Source: Hydrogenimonas thermophila (lineage in GTDB: Bacteria > Campylobacterota > Campylobacteria > Campylobacterales > Hydrogenimonadaceae). Taken from it: a DNA stretch of 55,320 nucleotides. A program made the position numbers and the translations under genes. Location of the stretch: positions 1 to 55,320 of the forward strand of contig NZ_FOXB01000012.1 in the NCBI RefSeq assembly GCF_900115615.1. The letters are read 5' to 3'. Of the stretch, positions 47,017 through 55,320 are shown in pieces; the first letter of the stretch is position 1, and the number at the start of each line of letters is the position of its first letter. The notes under the pieces are model-generated. The model made no database searches, was not told the origin of the DNA, and worked only from the letters and a program-made list of their open reading frames with translations.

Positions 47017-48276
47017 TTACGCAAGCTGATAAAATCGTTTGCGTTCACTAGAACCACCTATTTTCATCTGCTTTCTATACTTTGTAATTGTACGGCGAAC
47101 CATTTTTACCCCAAATTTCGCCTCAATCATATCTAAAAGTTTTTGATCACTTAGCGGTTTATTTTTATCCTCTGAAGCAATTGCATCTGCTATAAACTTC
47201 TTAATAACAGCATTGCTGACTTCTTCATCTATTCCTGTAGTAAAAAAAGTTTTCATAGGAAAAATACCACGTTCGCAAGCCAAATATTTGTTTGCTATTG
47301 CCCTAGAAATTGTAGATGGATTATGATCAAACTCTTGGGCTATATCTTTAAGTTTCATCGGCTTAATATCTCCACCTTGAAAAAAATCATACTGAAACTC
47401 AACTATCATTAAACCTATTTTATATAGTGTTGCTTTGCGCATTTGCAAAGCATCTATCAAGTCTCTTGCCTCTTTAATCTTTTTTTTGACAAACTCATGG
47501 TCTAAAGAGCAATCTTCAATAATAATATCAGGATAGAAGAGATCATTCATCTGCACTTCTATACCATTAGATTTTTCTACTATTATTAAATCTGGAATAA
47601 CTGGAGGTGAATCCTCCATATTATCTAATGCCGGTGGATTTTTAAAACTGCGTATTACTTTAAGAGCCTCTTCATAATTTGATGAATTTTTAAACTTTGA
47701 TAAATTTTGTAAATCTTGCAGCATATCTGATACAAGTGAGTATATAGGCTCTTCAACACCACTTTGTCTAAGTTGAAACAGCATAGCTTCAGTAGCATTA
47801 ACTGACCCAACACCAGGTGGATCAAGATAGGAAAATCGTTGCCGTATACTCTCAACCTGATAAGGCTCTGCTTTTACCTTTTTAGCAATCTCATTTATAT
47901 CACCGGTAAAATACCCTTCATCTGAAATCTCTTCAATAATCGCATAAGCAATATCAATACTTTTTGGTGTAGGAAAAAGTGGAGCATTTATCTGTTCATT
48001 TAATTTTTCATACAAAGATAAATTTTGGATTGTTTTAGCTTCTATTGCTTCTGTAGTGCTTGAATTATCACTTTGATACAATACTTTATGAGTAAATTTA
48101 GCAGAAAACTGCTCTTCAAATCCAGATTGAACCTGCATATATGGATTTTCACTCTCATATTTTTGCAGCAGCTCTTCTAGTTCCTCTAGACTAGACTGCA
48201 AAATTGGAAGCCAGCTTCTCAGAGTACCTGATAGTCTATTTTTTAACTGTGTACTCTGTGAGCGTCGAAGTTTCAT
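47017..48276 (-). CDS. rpoN: RNA polymerase sigma-54 factor
   Basis: A 419-residue sigma factor that needs AAA+ activators; in Campylobacterota it controls flagellar middle genes. The N-terminal Gln/Leu-rich activator region is at about 1-48, then the core-binding domain (about 80-250), a helix-turn-helix (about 300-345) and the RpoN box near 390-403 (VRRTITKYRKQMKI). Short compared with the enterobacterial 477, as is usual in this phylum. It overlaps lptB by 4 bases. Confidence 0.95.
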   Translation of the reverse strand: MKLRRSQSTQLKNRLSGTLRSWLPILQSSLEELEELLQKYESENPYMQVQSGFEEQFSAKFTHKVLYQSDNSSTTEAIEAKTIQNLSLYEKLNEQINAPLFPTPKSIDIAYAIIEEISDEGYFTGDINEIAKKVKAEPYQVESIRQRFSYLDPPGVGSVNATEAMLFQLRQSGVEEPIYSLVSDMLQDLQNLSKFKNSSNYEEALKVIRSFKNPPALDNMEDSPPVIPDLIIVEKSNGIEVQMNDLFYPDIIIEDCSLDHEFVKKKIKEARDLIDALQMRKATLYKIGLMIVEFQYDFFQGGDIKPMKLKDIAQEFDHNPSTISRAIANKYLACERGIFPMKTFFTTGIDEEVSNAVIKKFIADAIASEDKNKPLSDQKLLDMIEAKFGVKMVRRTITKYRKQMKIGGSSERKRFYQLA

Positions 48277-48995
48277 AGTGTAAAATGCTCTCCTAAATAG
48301 TGTTTAATGACATCAGGATTGCTTGCAATCTCTTCTGCACTTCCCTCGGCCATCAATTCTCCACTACGCATAACATAGGCTCTATGGCATATACCAAGTG
48401 TTTCACGTACATTATGGTCTGTAATTAAAACCCCTATCTCTAAATCAAGCAACTGTTTAATAACATTTTGGATATCAATCACAGCTATTGGATCAACTCC
48501 GGCAAATGGTTCATCAAGAAGAAGAAACTTTGGTTTATGCACCAACGCGCGTGCAATCTCAGCACGCCTTCTCTCTCCACCGCTTAAACGAATCCCTTTT
48601 CTATTTCTAATAGGTTCAATGTTAAATAGCTCTAAAAGATTTTCTATCCTCTTTGTAGAACTTTTTGTATCTAGCTTAGCAGCTTCTGCAGCGATCCAAA
48701 GATTCTCTTCAACAGTTAAATCTTTAAAAATACTCGATTCTTGGGGCAAATAACCTATACCAAGTCTTGATCTTGTATGCAAAGGATCTTTTGTAACATC
48801 CATATCATCAATGAATACTCTTCCTCCACTTACACCAATAAGTCCGCAAATCATATAAAATGTTGTAGTCTTTCCTGCACCATTTGGGCCAAGAAGTCCA
48901 ACAACCTCTTTTGTGTTCAGCTCTATTGAAACATCTCTGACTATTACACTCTTTTTTATCGTTTTACTAAGGTTTTGGGCTCTTAAACTATGCAT
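48273..48995 (-). CDS. lptB: LPS export ABC transporter ATP-binding protein LptB
   Basis: A 240-residue cytoplasmic ATPase driving LPS export with LptF/G. Walker A GPNGAGKTT (about 36-44), Q-loop GYLPQESSIF, signature LSGGERRRAEIARAL, Walker B LLLDEPFAGVDP. The tsaE-lptB-rpoN order is known from this phylum. It overlaps tsaE by 8 bases. Confidence 0.94.
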   Translation of the reverse strand: MHSLRAQNLSKTIKKSVIVRDVSIELNTKEVVGLLGPNGAGKTTTFYMICGLIGVSGGRVFIDDMDVTKDPLHTRSRLGIGYLPQESSIFKDLTVEENLWIAAEAAKLDTKSSTKRIENLLELFNIEPIRNRKGIRLSGGERRRAEIARALVHKPKFLLLDEPFAGVDPIAVIDIQNVIKQLLDLEIGVLITDHNVRETLGICHRAYVMRSGELMAEGSAEEIASNPDVIKHYLGEHFTL

Positions 48996-49407
48996 CCGTT
49001 ATAATCCTATACTTTCGTGCATTATCAATTGGAGTTATCTCTATTATGGCAACTTCAAAACCAAGGCTTTTTAAAAGTTCATACAATTCATCATCTCCCC
49101 ACTCTATTAAGTGCCATCCACTATTTTCCAACTCATCCAATAGACCAATTTGCATAAACTTCTCATTTGGACACTGGTAAAGATCATAATGATAAAGCGA
49201 ATCACCATAAATTTGCTGTATGGAAAAAGTTGGAGAAGTAACTGTTTGACTATTGCCTTTTGCATCCGCCAAAGCTTTAACTAATGTAGTCTTTCCAGCG
49301 GCAAGATTACCGCGCAAAAAGATGACAGTATCCTGTGGTAAAATGCTGACAATCTCTTTTGCCAACTCCGGTAACTGCTCTAATGTTGCTACCTTCTCTT
49401 TTATCAT
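48988..49407 (-). CDS. tsaE: tRNA threonylcarbamoyladenosine biosynthesis ATPase TsaE
   Basis: A 139-residue P-loop protein, part of the TsaBDE system for t6A in tRNA. Walker A is GNLAAGKTTLVKAL (about 33-46), followed by VTSPTFSI and HLIEWGDD. Length normal. It overlaps both lptB and trpD. Confidence 0.93.
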   Translation of the reverse strand: MIKEKVATLEQLPELAKEIVSILPQDTVIFLRGNLAAGKTTLVKALADAKGNSQTVTSPTFSIQQIYGDSLYHYDLYQCPNEKFMQIGLLDELENSGWHLIEWGDDELYELLKSLGFEVAIIEITPIDNARKYRIITDA

Positions 49408-50387
49408 AGTGAATTACTAACCTTAACAATCTTTTTAAGAGCCTCTTTTGCATGTCCTGAATCTATTGTCTCTTTTGCAATTTGAAGACCATCTTGAAAA
49501 TCACGTGCCTGTCCATCTACAATAAGAGCAGCAGCGGCATTGATTAGAACAATATCACGCTTAGCGCCCTCAATCTCTCCTTCCAAAATTCCCTTGGTAA
49601 TAGTTGCATTTAAAGCTGCATCGCCACCTTTAATCTCTTCAAGAGTGCTTTTCTTGATTCCAAATTCCATTGGGTCTATAGTCAAACTACTTAGTTCTCC
49701 ATCTTTAAGAGAGACTGCTTCACTTACATCTGATAGTGATATTTCATCCAATCCATCTCTACTGCTAACAACCATAGCACTTGTAGTACCCAATCTTTTT
49801 AAAGCCTCTGCCACTCTCTTTACAAATGATGTATCAAATACACCTATTAACTGTTTTCTTACATCTGCAGGATTGCTTAAAGGTCCCAAAATATTAAAGA
49901 TTGTTCGATGCTCAATAGATTTTCTAATTGGCATAATAAACTTCATAGCCGGATGGTGATGAATAGCAAAAATAAATGTAAAACCTGTCTCTTCAAGCAT
50001 TTTTACCTGCTGCCCGGGTGAAAGGTCTAAACGTACTCCAAGATGCTCAAGCATATCTGCGCTTCCTGATCTGCTTGTAATAGATCTATTGCCGTGCTTT
50101 GCAACATAACAACCAGCTCCTGCTAACAAAAGAGAGACTGTAGAAGATATATTGAAACTTCCGCTTTTATCGCCTCCGGTACCGCAGTTATCTATGAGTT
50201 TTTGTCGAAGGTCATCGCTTACTGGCAACTTTACAGAGTGAGCTCGCATAACTTCAGCTGCAGCAGCAATCTCATCTGCATTTTCGCCACGTTTTGCCAT
50301 ATCTATTAGCAGATTTCGAGCCTCTTCCTCATCCATATATCCTGAAAATAGCTGTTCAAATTTTGATTTTGCTTCATCATATGTCAC
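49404..50387 (-). CDS. trpD: Anthranilate phosphoribosyltransferase
   Basis: A 327-residue enzyme of tryptophan synthesis, joining anthranilate and PRPP. The PRPP site is NCGTGGDKSGSFNISS (about 67-82) and KHGNRSITSRSGSADMLEHL follows (about 98-117). No other trp gene is in the window, so the pathway is dispersed. It overlaps the S4 protein gene and tsaE by 4 bases each. Confidence 0.95.
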   Translation of the reverse strand: MTYDEAKSKFEQLFSGYMDEEEARNLLIDMAKRGENADEIAAAAEVMRAHSVKLPVSDDLRQKLIDNCGTGGDKSGSFNISSTVSLLLAGAGCYVAKHGNRSITSRSGSADMLEHLGVRLDLSPGQQVKMLEETGFTFIFAIHHHPAMKFIMPIRKSIEHRTIFNILGPLSNPADVRKQLIGVFDTSFVKRVAEALKRLGTTSAMVVSSRDGLDEISLSDVSEAVSLKDGELSSLTIDPMEFGIKKSTLEEIKGGDAALNATITKGILEGEIEGAKRDIVLINAAAALIVDGQARDFQDGLQIAKETIDSGHAKEALKKIVKVSNSL

Positions 50388-50635
50388 GACTGTAACTCCT
50401 GTACATACTCATCTTTTGCGCTTTTAGGAATAGTTTTAGTAGTTGGAATTTTAAGCACTTTATACTGCTTGGCACCTTTTAAGTATCGTATCTCTATAGT
50501 ATCGCCAACCTTAACATCTTTACTTGGCTTTGCTTGAACACCATTGATGAATACGACACCGCTTTTTACCATATCTTGTGCTATTGTTCTGCGTTTAACA
50601 AGATTTACACTGCTTAAATACTTATCTACTCTCAA
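50384..50635 (-). CDS. S4-domain RNA-binding protein
   Basis: An 83-residue HslR/Hsp15-like protein. The S4 domain starts immediately: RVDKYLSSVNLVKRRTIAQD, then GVVFINGVQAKPSKDVKVGD. I choose TTG at 50635, 5 bases after GGAG, because a start at 50692 would add a tail foreign to the family. It probably acts on ribosomal RNA or stalled ribosomes. It heads the leftward run. Confidence 0.82.
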   Translation of the reverse strand: MRVDKYLSSVNLVKRRTIAQDMVKSGVVFINGVQAKPSKDVKVGDTIEIRYLKGAKQYKVLKIPTTKTIPKSAKDEYVQELQS

Positions 50636-50673
50636 AGATACTCCATATGCATATAGTTTGTTAATTCTATCGC

Positions 50674-50696
50674 CTAATTGGTTAAACCCCAATTAG
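50674..50696. promoter_or_regulatory. Inverted repeat between divergent genes
   Basis: CTAATTGG (50674-50681) and CCAATTAG (50689-50696) form a perfect 8-base inverted repeat around 7 bases, between the S4 gene and the rightward lipid-transporter operon. It could be an operator controlling either side, or a small RNA hairpin. No T-run follows on either strand. Confidence 0.45.
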
Positions 50697-50755
50697 AAGG
50701 TACTCTATCTTTAATTAAAGGATACATTTAAACATAGCCCGCTAAAATAGTTACT

Positions 50756-51889
50756 ATGAATGATAAAAGATATTTTTATTTGGATATTTCCAAAAAACCG
50801 GCTCTATTGTACTTTAAAGGAAGATGGGAGATAGATAATCTTTCCTCAATAGAAAAATCATTTAAAGATTTACTACCAACAATTTTAAATCAAAAAAAGC
50901 TTGTTATAGATCTTTCTGAAATATCTTCAATAGATACAGGCAGTATGATATTTTTTATTACTATACGCAAAGAGTTAAAAGAGAAAATCAATATCAAAAC
51001 AGTTAATGCATCAAAATCATTTTGTCAAATGTTTCGTCTTGTTAAAGGATTTGAGCCAAGAGATAAAGAAGAGAAAGTAAAAACAGATCCGTTACTTACT
51101 TTTCTAAATTATATAGGAAAAAAAAGTTTTTCTGTTTTACAAGACTTTTTACAATTTGTAGACTTTTTAGGACACACTGCTATAGCAATGTGGCAAATTC
51201 TTCTTCACCCTTCCAAATTTCGTATAAAAGAGACAGTAGGAAATATCTATACCGCAGGTACCACAGCTTTACCAATTGTAGCTTTAAGTGCTTTTCTTGT
51301 AGGAATAGTTATAGCTTTTCAAAGTGCAGTTCAACTACAAAAATATGGTGGAGATATATTTATAGTAGATATGATAGGCATATCTATTCCAAGAGAGCTA
51401 GCACCACTGATAACGGCAATAATTGTAGCAGGCAGAAGCGGATCATCATATACTGCACAAATTGGTGTAATGAAGATAACGGAAGAGATAGATGCTATGA
51501 AGATTATGGGATTTGATATATACAGATTTTTGGTTATTCCACGCATAGCAGCTATGATCATTGCTTTACCTCTACTCATCTTTTTTGCAGATATTATCGG
51601 AATTTACGGTGGTTTACTTGTTGCCAAATATCAGCTCGATATTACACCCGCACAATTTTTAGATAGACTCCACTCCAGTGTTGATGTCAGGCACTATCTT
51701 GTAGGTATATTAAAAGCTCCATTTTTTGCCTTTATCATAGCTGCTATAGGCTGTTTTAGAGGATTTCAGGTTTCAAAAAATACTGAAAGCATAGGCAAAT
51801 ATACAACAATCAGCGTCGTTAACTCTATTTTCCTTGTAATCGCTCTTGATGCTATCTTTTCTATCATCTTTACGGAGCTTGACATATGA
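50756..51889 (+). CDS. iamB: MlaE-type ABC permease with N-terminal STAS domain
   Basis: A 377-residue fusion. Residues 1-105 are a STAS domain (LVIDLSEISSIDTGSMIFFI), the job of separate MlaB in enterobacteria. Residues about 130-377 are the MlaE permease with five or six helices (ALPIVALSAFLVGIVIAFQSA; ELAPLITAIIVAGRSGSSYTAQIG). It moves phospholipids between the outer and inner membranes. The fused form matches IamB of Campylobacter. First gene of a four-gene operon, 4-base overlap with the ATPase. Confidence 0.9.
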   Translation: MNDKRYFYLDISKKPALLYFKGRWEIDNLSSIEKSFKDLLPTILNQKKLVIDLSEISSIDTGSMIFFITIRKELKEKINIKTVNASKSFCQMFRLVKGFEPRDKEEKVKTDPLLTFLNYIGKKSFSVLQDFLQFVDFLGHTAIAMWQILLHPSKFRIKETVGNIYTAGTTALPIVALSAFLVGIVIAFQSAVQLQKYGGDIFIVDMIGISIPRELAPLITAIIVAGRSGSSYTAQIGVMKITEEIDAMKIMGFDIYRFLVIPRIAAMIIALPLLIFFADIIGIYGGLLVAKYQLDITPAQFLDRLHSSVDVRHYLVGILKAPFFAFIIAAIGCFRGFQVSKNTESIGKYTTISVVNSIFLVIALDAIFSIIFTELDI

Positions 51890-52677
51890 GTCAAAAACCT
51901 ATCATCTCAATGCGTCATATAGTAACACGCTTTGGCGATACGGTAATACACGATAATGTAAATTTAACTATATATGAAGGTGAGATTTATGCCATACTTG
52001 GAGGTAGCGGTTCTGGGAAAACTACACTTTTAAGAGAGATGAATATGCTTCTTCGTCCAAGTGCAGGAGAGATTGATGTTTTAGGGCATAATATTTTGCA
52101 TATTTCACCTCAAACTGCACAATGGCTAAGAAGCCAATGGGGAGTTCTGTTTCAGTTTGGAGCACTATTTACTTCCCTGAGTGTTGCAGAGAATATAGCA
52201 ATCTCTTTAAATGAATATACAAAACTTTCAAAAAAAATAGTTCAAAAAATCGTACAATCCAAGCTTGAAATGGTAGGATTAGAAGCAAAAGTGGCTGATC
52301 TTTACCCAAGCGAATTGAGTGGTGGTATGGTTAAACGGGTAGGACTTGCCCGTGCATTGGTAATGGATCCGCAGTTACTCTTTTTAGATGAACCTACATC
52401 AGGACTAGATCCTATAAGTGCTGAAGCATTTGATAATCTCATTACACAATTGCGCTCACTTTTAAAGCTCACTATCGTCATAGTTACTCACGATATAGAC
52501 TCTATTTTCAATATTGTTGATAGGATGGCTGTTTTGGGAGACAAAAAAGTAGTTGCAGAGGGAACTTTGCCTCAAATTCTAAACAACAATCACCCTTTTA
52601 TTCAGCACTTTTTTGGTGGAAATAGAGCTAAAGTACGCATTGAAGCAATGATGGAGCATAAAAAAGATGGAAAGTAG
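51886..52677 (+). CDS. iamA: MlaF-type ABC ATPase
   Basis: A 263-residue ATPase of the lipid transporter. Walker A GGSGSGKTTLL (about 38-48), Q-loop LFQFGALF, signature LSGGMVKRVGLARAL, Walker B LLFLDEPTSGLDP, H-loop THD. The VKR variant of the signature is typical of MlaF. It matches IamA of Campylobacter. Overlaps mlaD by 11 bases. Confidence 0.92.
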   Translation: MSQKPIISMRHIVTRFGDTVIHDNVNLTIYEGEIYAILGGSGSGKTTLLREMNMLLRPSAGEIDVLGHNILHISPQTAQWLRSQWGVLFQFGALFTSLSVAENIAISLNEYTKLSKKIVQKIVQSKLEMVGLEAKVADLYPSELSGGMVKRVGLARALVMDPQLLFLDEPTSGLDPISAEAFDNLITQLRSLLKLTIVIVTHDIDSIFNIVDRMAVLGDKKVVAEGTLPQILNNNHPFIQHFFGGNRAKVRIEAMMEHKKDGK

Positions 52678-53635
52678 ACCAAACTATAACATAGTAGGAG
52701 CTTTTGTTTTAATACTTGGCATAGGAGCTATATTTTTTGCCCTTTGGATGGGTAATATAAATACCCAGCAAGCATATAACTACTACTATACATATATGGA
52801 AGAGTCTGTTGCAGGTCTTCCACCAGATGGTACTGTCAAATATATGGGAGTTGATATAGGAAAAGTCAAAGAGATATATATTGATCAAGAAGATCAAACA
52901 AGAATTCGCTTAAAACTTCAACTTCCAAAAGATTTTCGTGTAAGAGAAGGAATGTATACAACACTTAAATTTGCTGGCATTACAGGTATAACCTACATAG
53001 AAATAGTTGGTGGACAAAAAGATGCTCCTGTAATAAAAGCAAATGAAAAAGATATTCCAATAATTCCATCAAAACCTTCTGCTTTGGCACAAATAGGAAC
53101 ATCCATTACTGATGTGACAACAGGCTTTACTAAAGCAATAAGCCGTATAAACAGAGTGTTAAGTGATAAAAATATAGAACATATCAATAACACTTTAGAG
53201 CAGTTAGATAGCTCATCAAAAGCCTTGACAAAACTTCTAAGCAGTAAAAATTTAGAAAATATAGAGACAATTTTAAACAATCTAGCAAAGTTATCAAAAG
53301 AGAGTTCTAAACTGATAGAGACAATAGAGAGTATAAAGAGTACATCACAGATAATAGGATATGAAGGAAATAAAACTATGTACTCTATTAAAGAGAGTGC
53401 TGATGCATTTAAGATATTTAGCAATAAATTTAGAGAGAGAATAGAGGCAGGAGATTACGATATTCGCCAAATATTAAAACCGACTATAGAAGAATTAAAT
53501 ACCCTTTTGCAATCAACCCAAACACTAATTTATCAACTGCAAGAAGATGCCCAAATGTTAAAAGAGAGTCCAAGCAATCTACTATTTAAAGAGGCTGAAC
53601 CTCTAATTGGCCCTGGAGAAGGAGATAAAAAATGA
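52667..53635 (+). CDS. mlaD: MlaD/MCE-domain substrate-binding protein
   Basis: A 322-residue periplasmic protein anchored by one N-terminal helix (about 9-29). The MCE domain is at about 38-120 (GLPPDGTVKYMGVDIGKVKEI; GITGITYIEIVGG). A long, predicted helical C-terminal part (about 145-300) is much longer than in E. coli MlaD (183) and more like the tube-forming MCE proteins. It would bridge the periplasm. Overlaps the lipoprotein gene by 4 bases. Confidence 0.9.
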   Translation: MESRPNYNIVGAFVLILGIGAIFFALWMGNINTQQAYNYYYTYMEESVAGLPPDGTVKYMGVDIGKVKEIYIDQEDQTRIRLKLQLPKDFRVREGMYTTLKFAGITGITYIEIVGGQKDAPVIKANEKDIPIIPSKPSALAQIGTSITDVTTGFTKAISRINRVLSDKNIEHINNTLEQLDSSSKALTKLLSSKNLENIETILNNLAKLSKESSKLIETIESIKSTSQIIGYEGNKTMYSIKESADAFKIFSNKFRERIEAGDYDIRQILKPTIEELNTLLQSTQTLIYQLQEDAQMLKESPSNLLFKEAEPLIGPGEGDKK

Positions 53636-54222
53636 AAATAGTTTTTTTAATCATAGTTTTTTTATTAAGTATTGGCGGTTGTGCCGTAAAAAAAGTACCT
53701 CCTACACAATCATACATTATAGACCCACATACACCAAAAATAGAAAAATCTATAAAAAAACCTAAGTTTCATACTATAAAAGTTACAATAGCCAATATAG
53801 GACGCCTAAGCCAAACACATAATATCTACTATCGAAACAAAAATTTCATACTTCAACCATATGCATATGGAAAATGGTATGACTCTTTGGGAAATATGAT
53901 CAAGGCAAAACTTATAGAAGCCTTACAGCAGACTAATATTGCTTCAAATGTTATAGGAAGCAGTGCAAATATAAAAAGTGAAATGATTTTAGAAATTTCT
54001 ATTCTTGATTTTGTACAAGATTTTTCAAAAGGAGAACCATCTACAGTTCATATATCCTGGCTAGCAACACTTATACAAATTAAAGATGATCAAGTAGTAA
54101 AAAGCAAGCACTTTAAAACAACCATCAAATCCACTTCTGAAAATGCAAAAGGGGGAGTAGTAGCTTTTAATCAGGGGACAAATATCATTGTAAATGAAAT
54201 AGCTAAATGGTTGTTAGATTGA
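53632..54222 (+). CDS. ABC-type transport auxiliary lipoprotein
   Basis: A 196-residue lipoprotein with lipobox IGGC (Cys17). It matches the PqiC/ABC-transporter auxiliary component family (PF03886, DUF330): TIKVTIANIGRLSQTHNIYYR, QPYAYGKWYDSLGNMIKAKL. It probably sits in the outer membrane and receives the MCE tube. Last gene of the operon, followed by a terminator. Confidence 0.83.
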   Translation: MKIVFLIIVFLLSIGGCAVKKVPPTQSYIIDPHTPKIEKSIKKPKFHTIKVTIANIGRLSQTHNIYYRNKNFILQPYAYGKWYDSLGNMIKAKLIEALQQTNIASNVIGSSANIKSEMILEISILDFVQDFSKGEPSTVHISWLATLIQIKDDQVVKSKHFKTTIKSTSENAKGGVVAFNQGTNIIVNEIAKWLLD

Positions 54223-54228
54223 TATAAA

Positions 54229-54262
54229 AGGTGTATATCGTACTTAGATATACACCTAATTT
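54229..54262. terminator. Bidirectional terminator after the lipid-transporter operon
   Basis: AGGTGTATATC (54229-54239) pairs with GATATACACCT (54247-54257), an 11-bp perfect stem with a 7-base loop, followed by AATTTT on the plus strand and TTTAT on the minus strand. It serves both converging genes. Confidence 0.8.
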
Positions 54263-54269
54263 TACACTA

Positions 54270-54971
54270 TTATTTACAAGTTATTGTATTGTCTGCACAT
54301 ACATCTGGGCACTTTTCAGTAGCACAACCGTCAGTAGTAATGTCTATTGTTCTTATAGGAATAACTGGTTCTGGTTTAGGCTTTTTACAATTTTCAAATA
54401 TTCTGCAATCATTAGAATGAAAAATCACTCTTGAAGTTGCTATAACTCTACCATTTTTATTATCAACTATTCTTGAGTTTATTAAAATACCTTCTGCTAT
54501 TTTAGTATATGTCCCAACTAATACATATTTATTTTCAATTGGTGAATGTAGTTTTTTTACATTTCTTGATAGGAAGAATTCTCCATTTGCATTGATAGAG
54601 AGAGATTTTTGACCTCTAAAATCCATCACCTTAACACCTCTTTTAAACAACTCATTAAATAGGCTTTCTCCTAAAACTCTACCAAAATGTGTAGTTTTAT
54701 TTAATTGGTGAAGATCTACAAATGATGTAATAGCAACAGAACCAACATTTTTAACTTTTAATGTATTTACCAACTGTTGTGCTATTTTGTCAGCAGTATC
54801 TTTTATTGTTGTCGAAGTAGCAACATTTACACTATAGTTTGATACATCTCTATAGGAAATTTTGTTAACTTCTTTAACTGGTTTTACAGTAGTTGTTTCA
54901 CTTTTTTGGGCACATCCTTGAGCCAACAATAAAGCAAAAGTTAACGAAGATAATAGTCCTAATTGTTTCAT
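54270..54971 (-). CDS. FlgO-family outer-membrane lipoprotein
   Basis: A 233-residue lipoprotein with lipobox AQGC (Cys20). The FlgO domain (PF17680-like) covers about 45-190: DKIAQQLVNTLK, VAITSFVDLHQLNKTTHFGR, LGESLFNELFKRGVKVMDFR. The C-terminal 40 residues are Cys-rich (six cysteines) and not part of the family core. FlgO is linked to flagellar motility in Vibrio; no flagellar gene is near, so the role here is open. A TATAAT on the minus strand (55012-55007) is a good promoter. Confidence 0.8.
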   Translation of the reverse strand: MKQLGLLSSLTFALLLAQGCAQKSETTTVKPVKEVNKISYRDVSNYSVNVATSTTIKDTADKIAQQLVNTLKVKNVGSVAITSFVDLHQLNKTTHFGRVLGESLFNELFKRGVKVMDFRGQKSLSINANGEFFLSRNVKKLHSPIENKYVLVGTYTKIAEGILINSRIVDNKNGRVIATSRVIFHSNDCRIFENCKKPKPEPVIPIRTIDITTDGCATEKCPDVCADNTITCK

Positions 54972-55087
54972 CCTTGATCCTTTAGATAAATTTTTAATGA
55001 AATTTTATTATACTAGTAGCCCATTCCGATACTAAGGAATACTTTTTGCTATAAAGCCAAAAAAGTATATTTATATCGGGAGAAAAA

Positions 55088-55320
55088 ATGGAGCCAGAAT
55101 TATTGAAAATTTTAAAAGAGCATATATCAGAACAGGCAAGACCACAGGGGAGACAGTATAGTTTGCCGGTAATAATGTTTTTATCGATAATAGCTATATT
55201 AATGGGAGCAAAGAATCCAATAGAGGTATATAAATGGATGAAAGCAAACGCTAAAAGGAAGGAGATAAAAAAATTACTAGGAGTAGAGTTTATACGAATA
55301 CCTGGGAGATCAAGATTATA
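55088..55320 (+). mobile_element. ISAs1-family transposase, 5' part only
   Basis: About 77 codons open to the right edge. The N-terminal part matches the DDE_Tnp_1-associated domain of ISAs1-type transposases: LKEHISEQARPQGRQYSLPV, then IMFLSIIAILMGAKNPIEVY. GGGAG lies 6 bases before the ATG. A full enzyme would have about 300-380 residues and a DDE core, which is beyond the window. The left inverted repeat of the element must lie between 54972 and 55087, but I could not pick it out. Confidence 0.78.

Noticed and set aside
1-55320. tRNA, rRNA or CRISPR loci
   Set aside because: I looked for T-loop sequences, rRNA-like conserved blocks and regularly spaced repeats and saw none in the intergenic stretches.

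Overview
The window is about 55 kb of AT-rich chromosome from a member of the Campylobacterota (formerly Epsilonproteobacteria), probably a free-living Sulfurimonas- or Sulfurovum-like organism. I infer this from the gene set: a cbpA-hspR heat-shock pair, a single XerH-type tyrosine recombinase, carboxyspermidine dehydrogenase plus decarboxylase for polyamines, the tsaE-lptB-rpoN block, an atpB gene standing apart from the other ATP synthase genes, and an Iam/Mla-type lipid transporter with a STAS-fused permease. No tRNA, rRNA or CRISPR array was seen.

Layout. 1-1740: an undefined edge region (coding remnants possible on both strands), then a DUF2202 lipoprotein. 1830-5880: cbpA-hspR under a promoter with an operator-like repeat, convergent with murA and a Nudix hydrolase; then a small unknown protein and a rhodanese. 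5900-8750: a dif-like site, xerH, rnz and a small toxin-antitoxin pair that appears to be inserted between two copies of the rnz 3' end. 8743-16902: a thioredoxin-like lipoprotein, a nitroreductase, and a leftward envelope-glycan cluster (cvpA, flippase-like protein, GT2, GT39, ugd, GT39). 17086-22103: a small unknown protein, hemH, the two-gene polyamine operon, a methyltransferase and a cold-shock protein. 22148-28626: the leftward block rpmH-rnpA-yidD-yidC-jag-mnmE-glmS. 28835-34556: an epimerase, a lone pseudopilin, clpB and a Ctp protease. 34571-38225: purC-purS-purQ, a BatD/SH3-like membrane protein, plsC and ywbE. 38222-50635: a long, tightly packed leftward run covering an ABC ATPase, proA, gpsA, two RCK potassium proteins, gatB, thiE, atpB, rpoN, lptB, tsaE, trpD and an S4 protein. 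50756-54222: the four-gene lipid transporter. 54270-55320: a FlgO-like lipoprotein and the start of an ISAs1-type transposase that runs off the window.

Most of the window is housekeeping. The points worth a second look are: (1) two genes, cvpA and rnpA, whose conserved N-termini can only be reached from ATT start codons; (2) a toxin-antitoxin unit of about 750 bp flanked by a 60-bp direct repeat of the end of rnz; (3) a dif-like inverted repeat directly in front of xerH; (4) a 10-bp motif shared by the two heat-shock promoters (cbpA-hspR and clpB); and (5) a glycan cluster whose contents suggest hexuronic acid, rather than aminoarabinose, decoration of the envelope.
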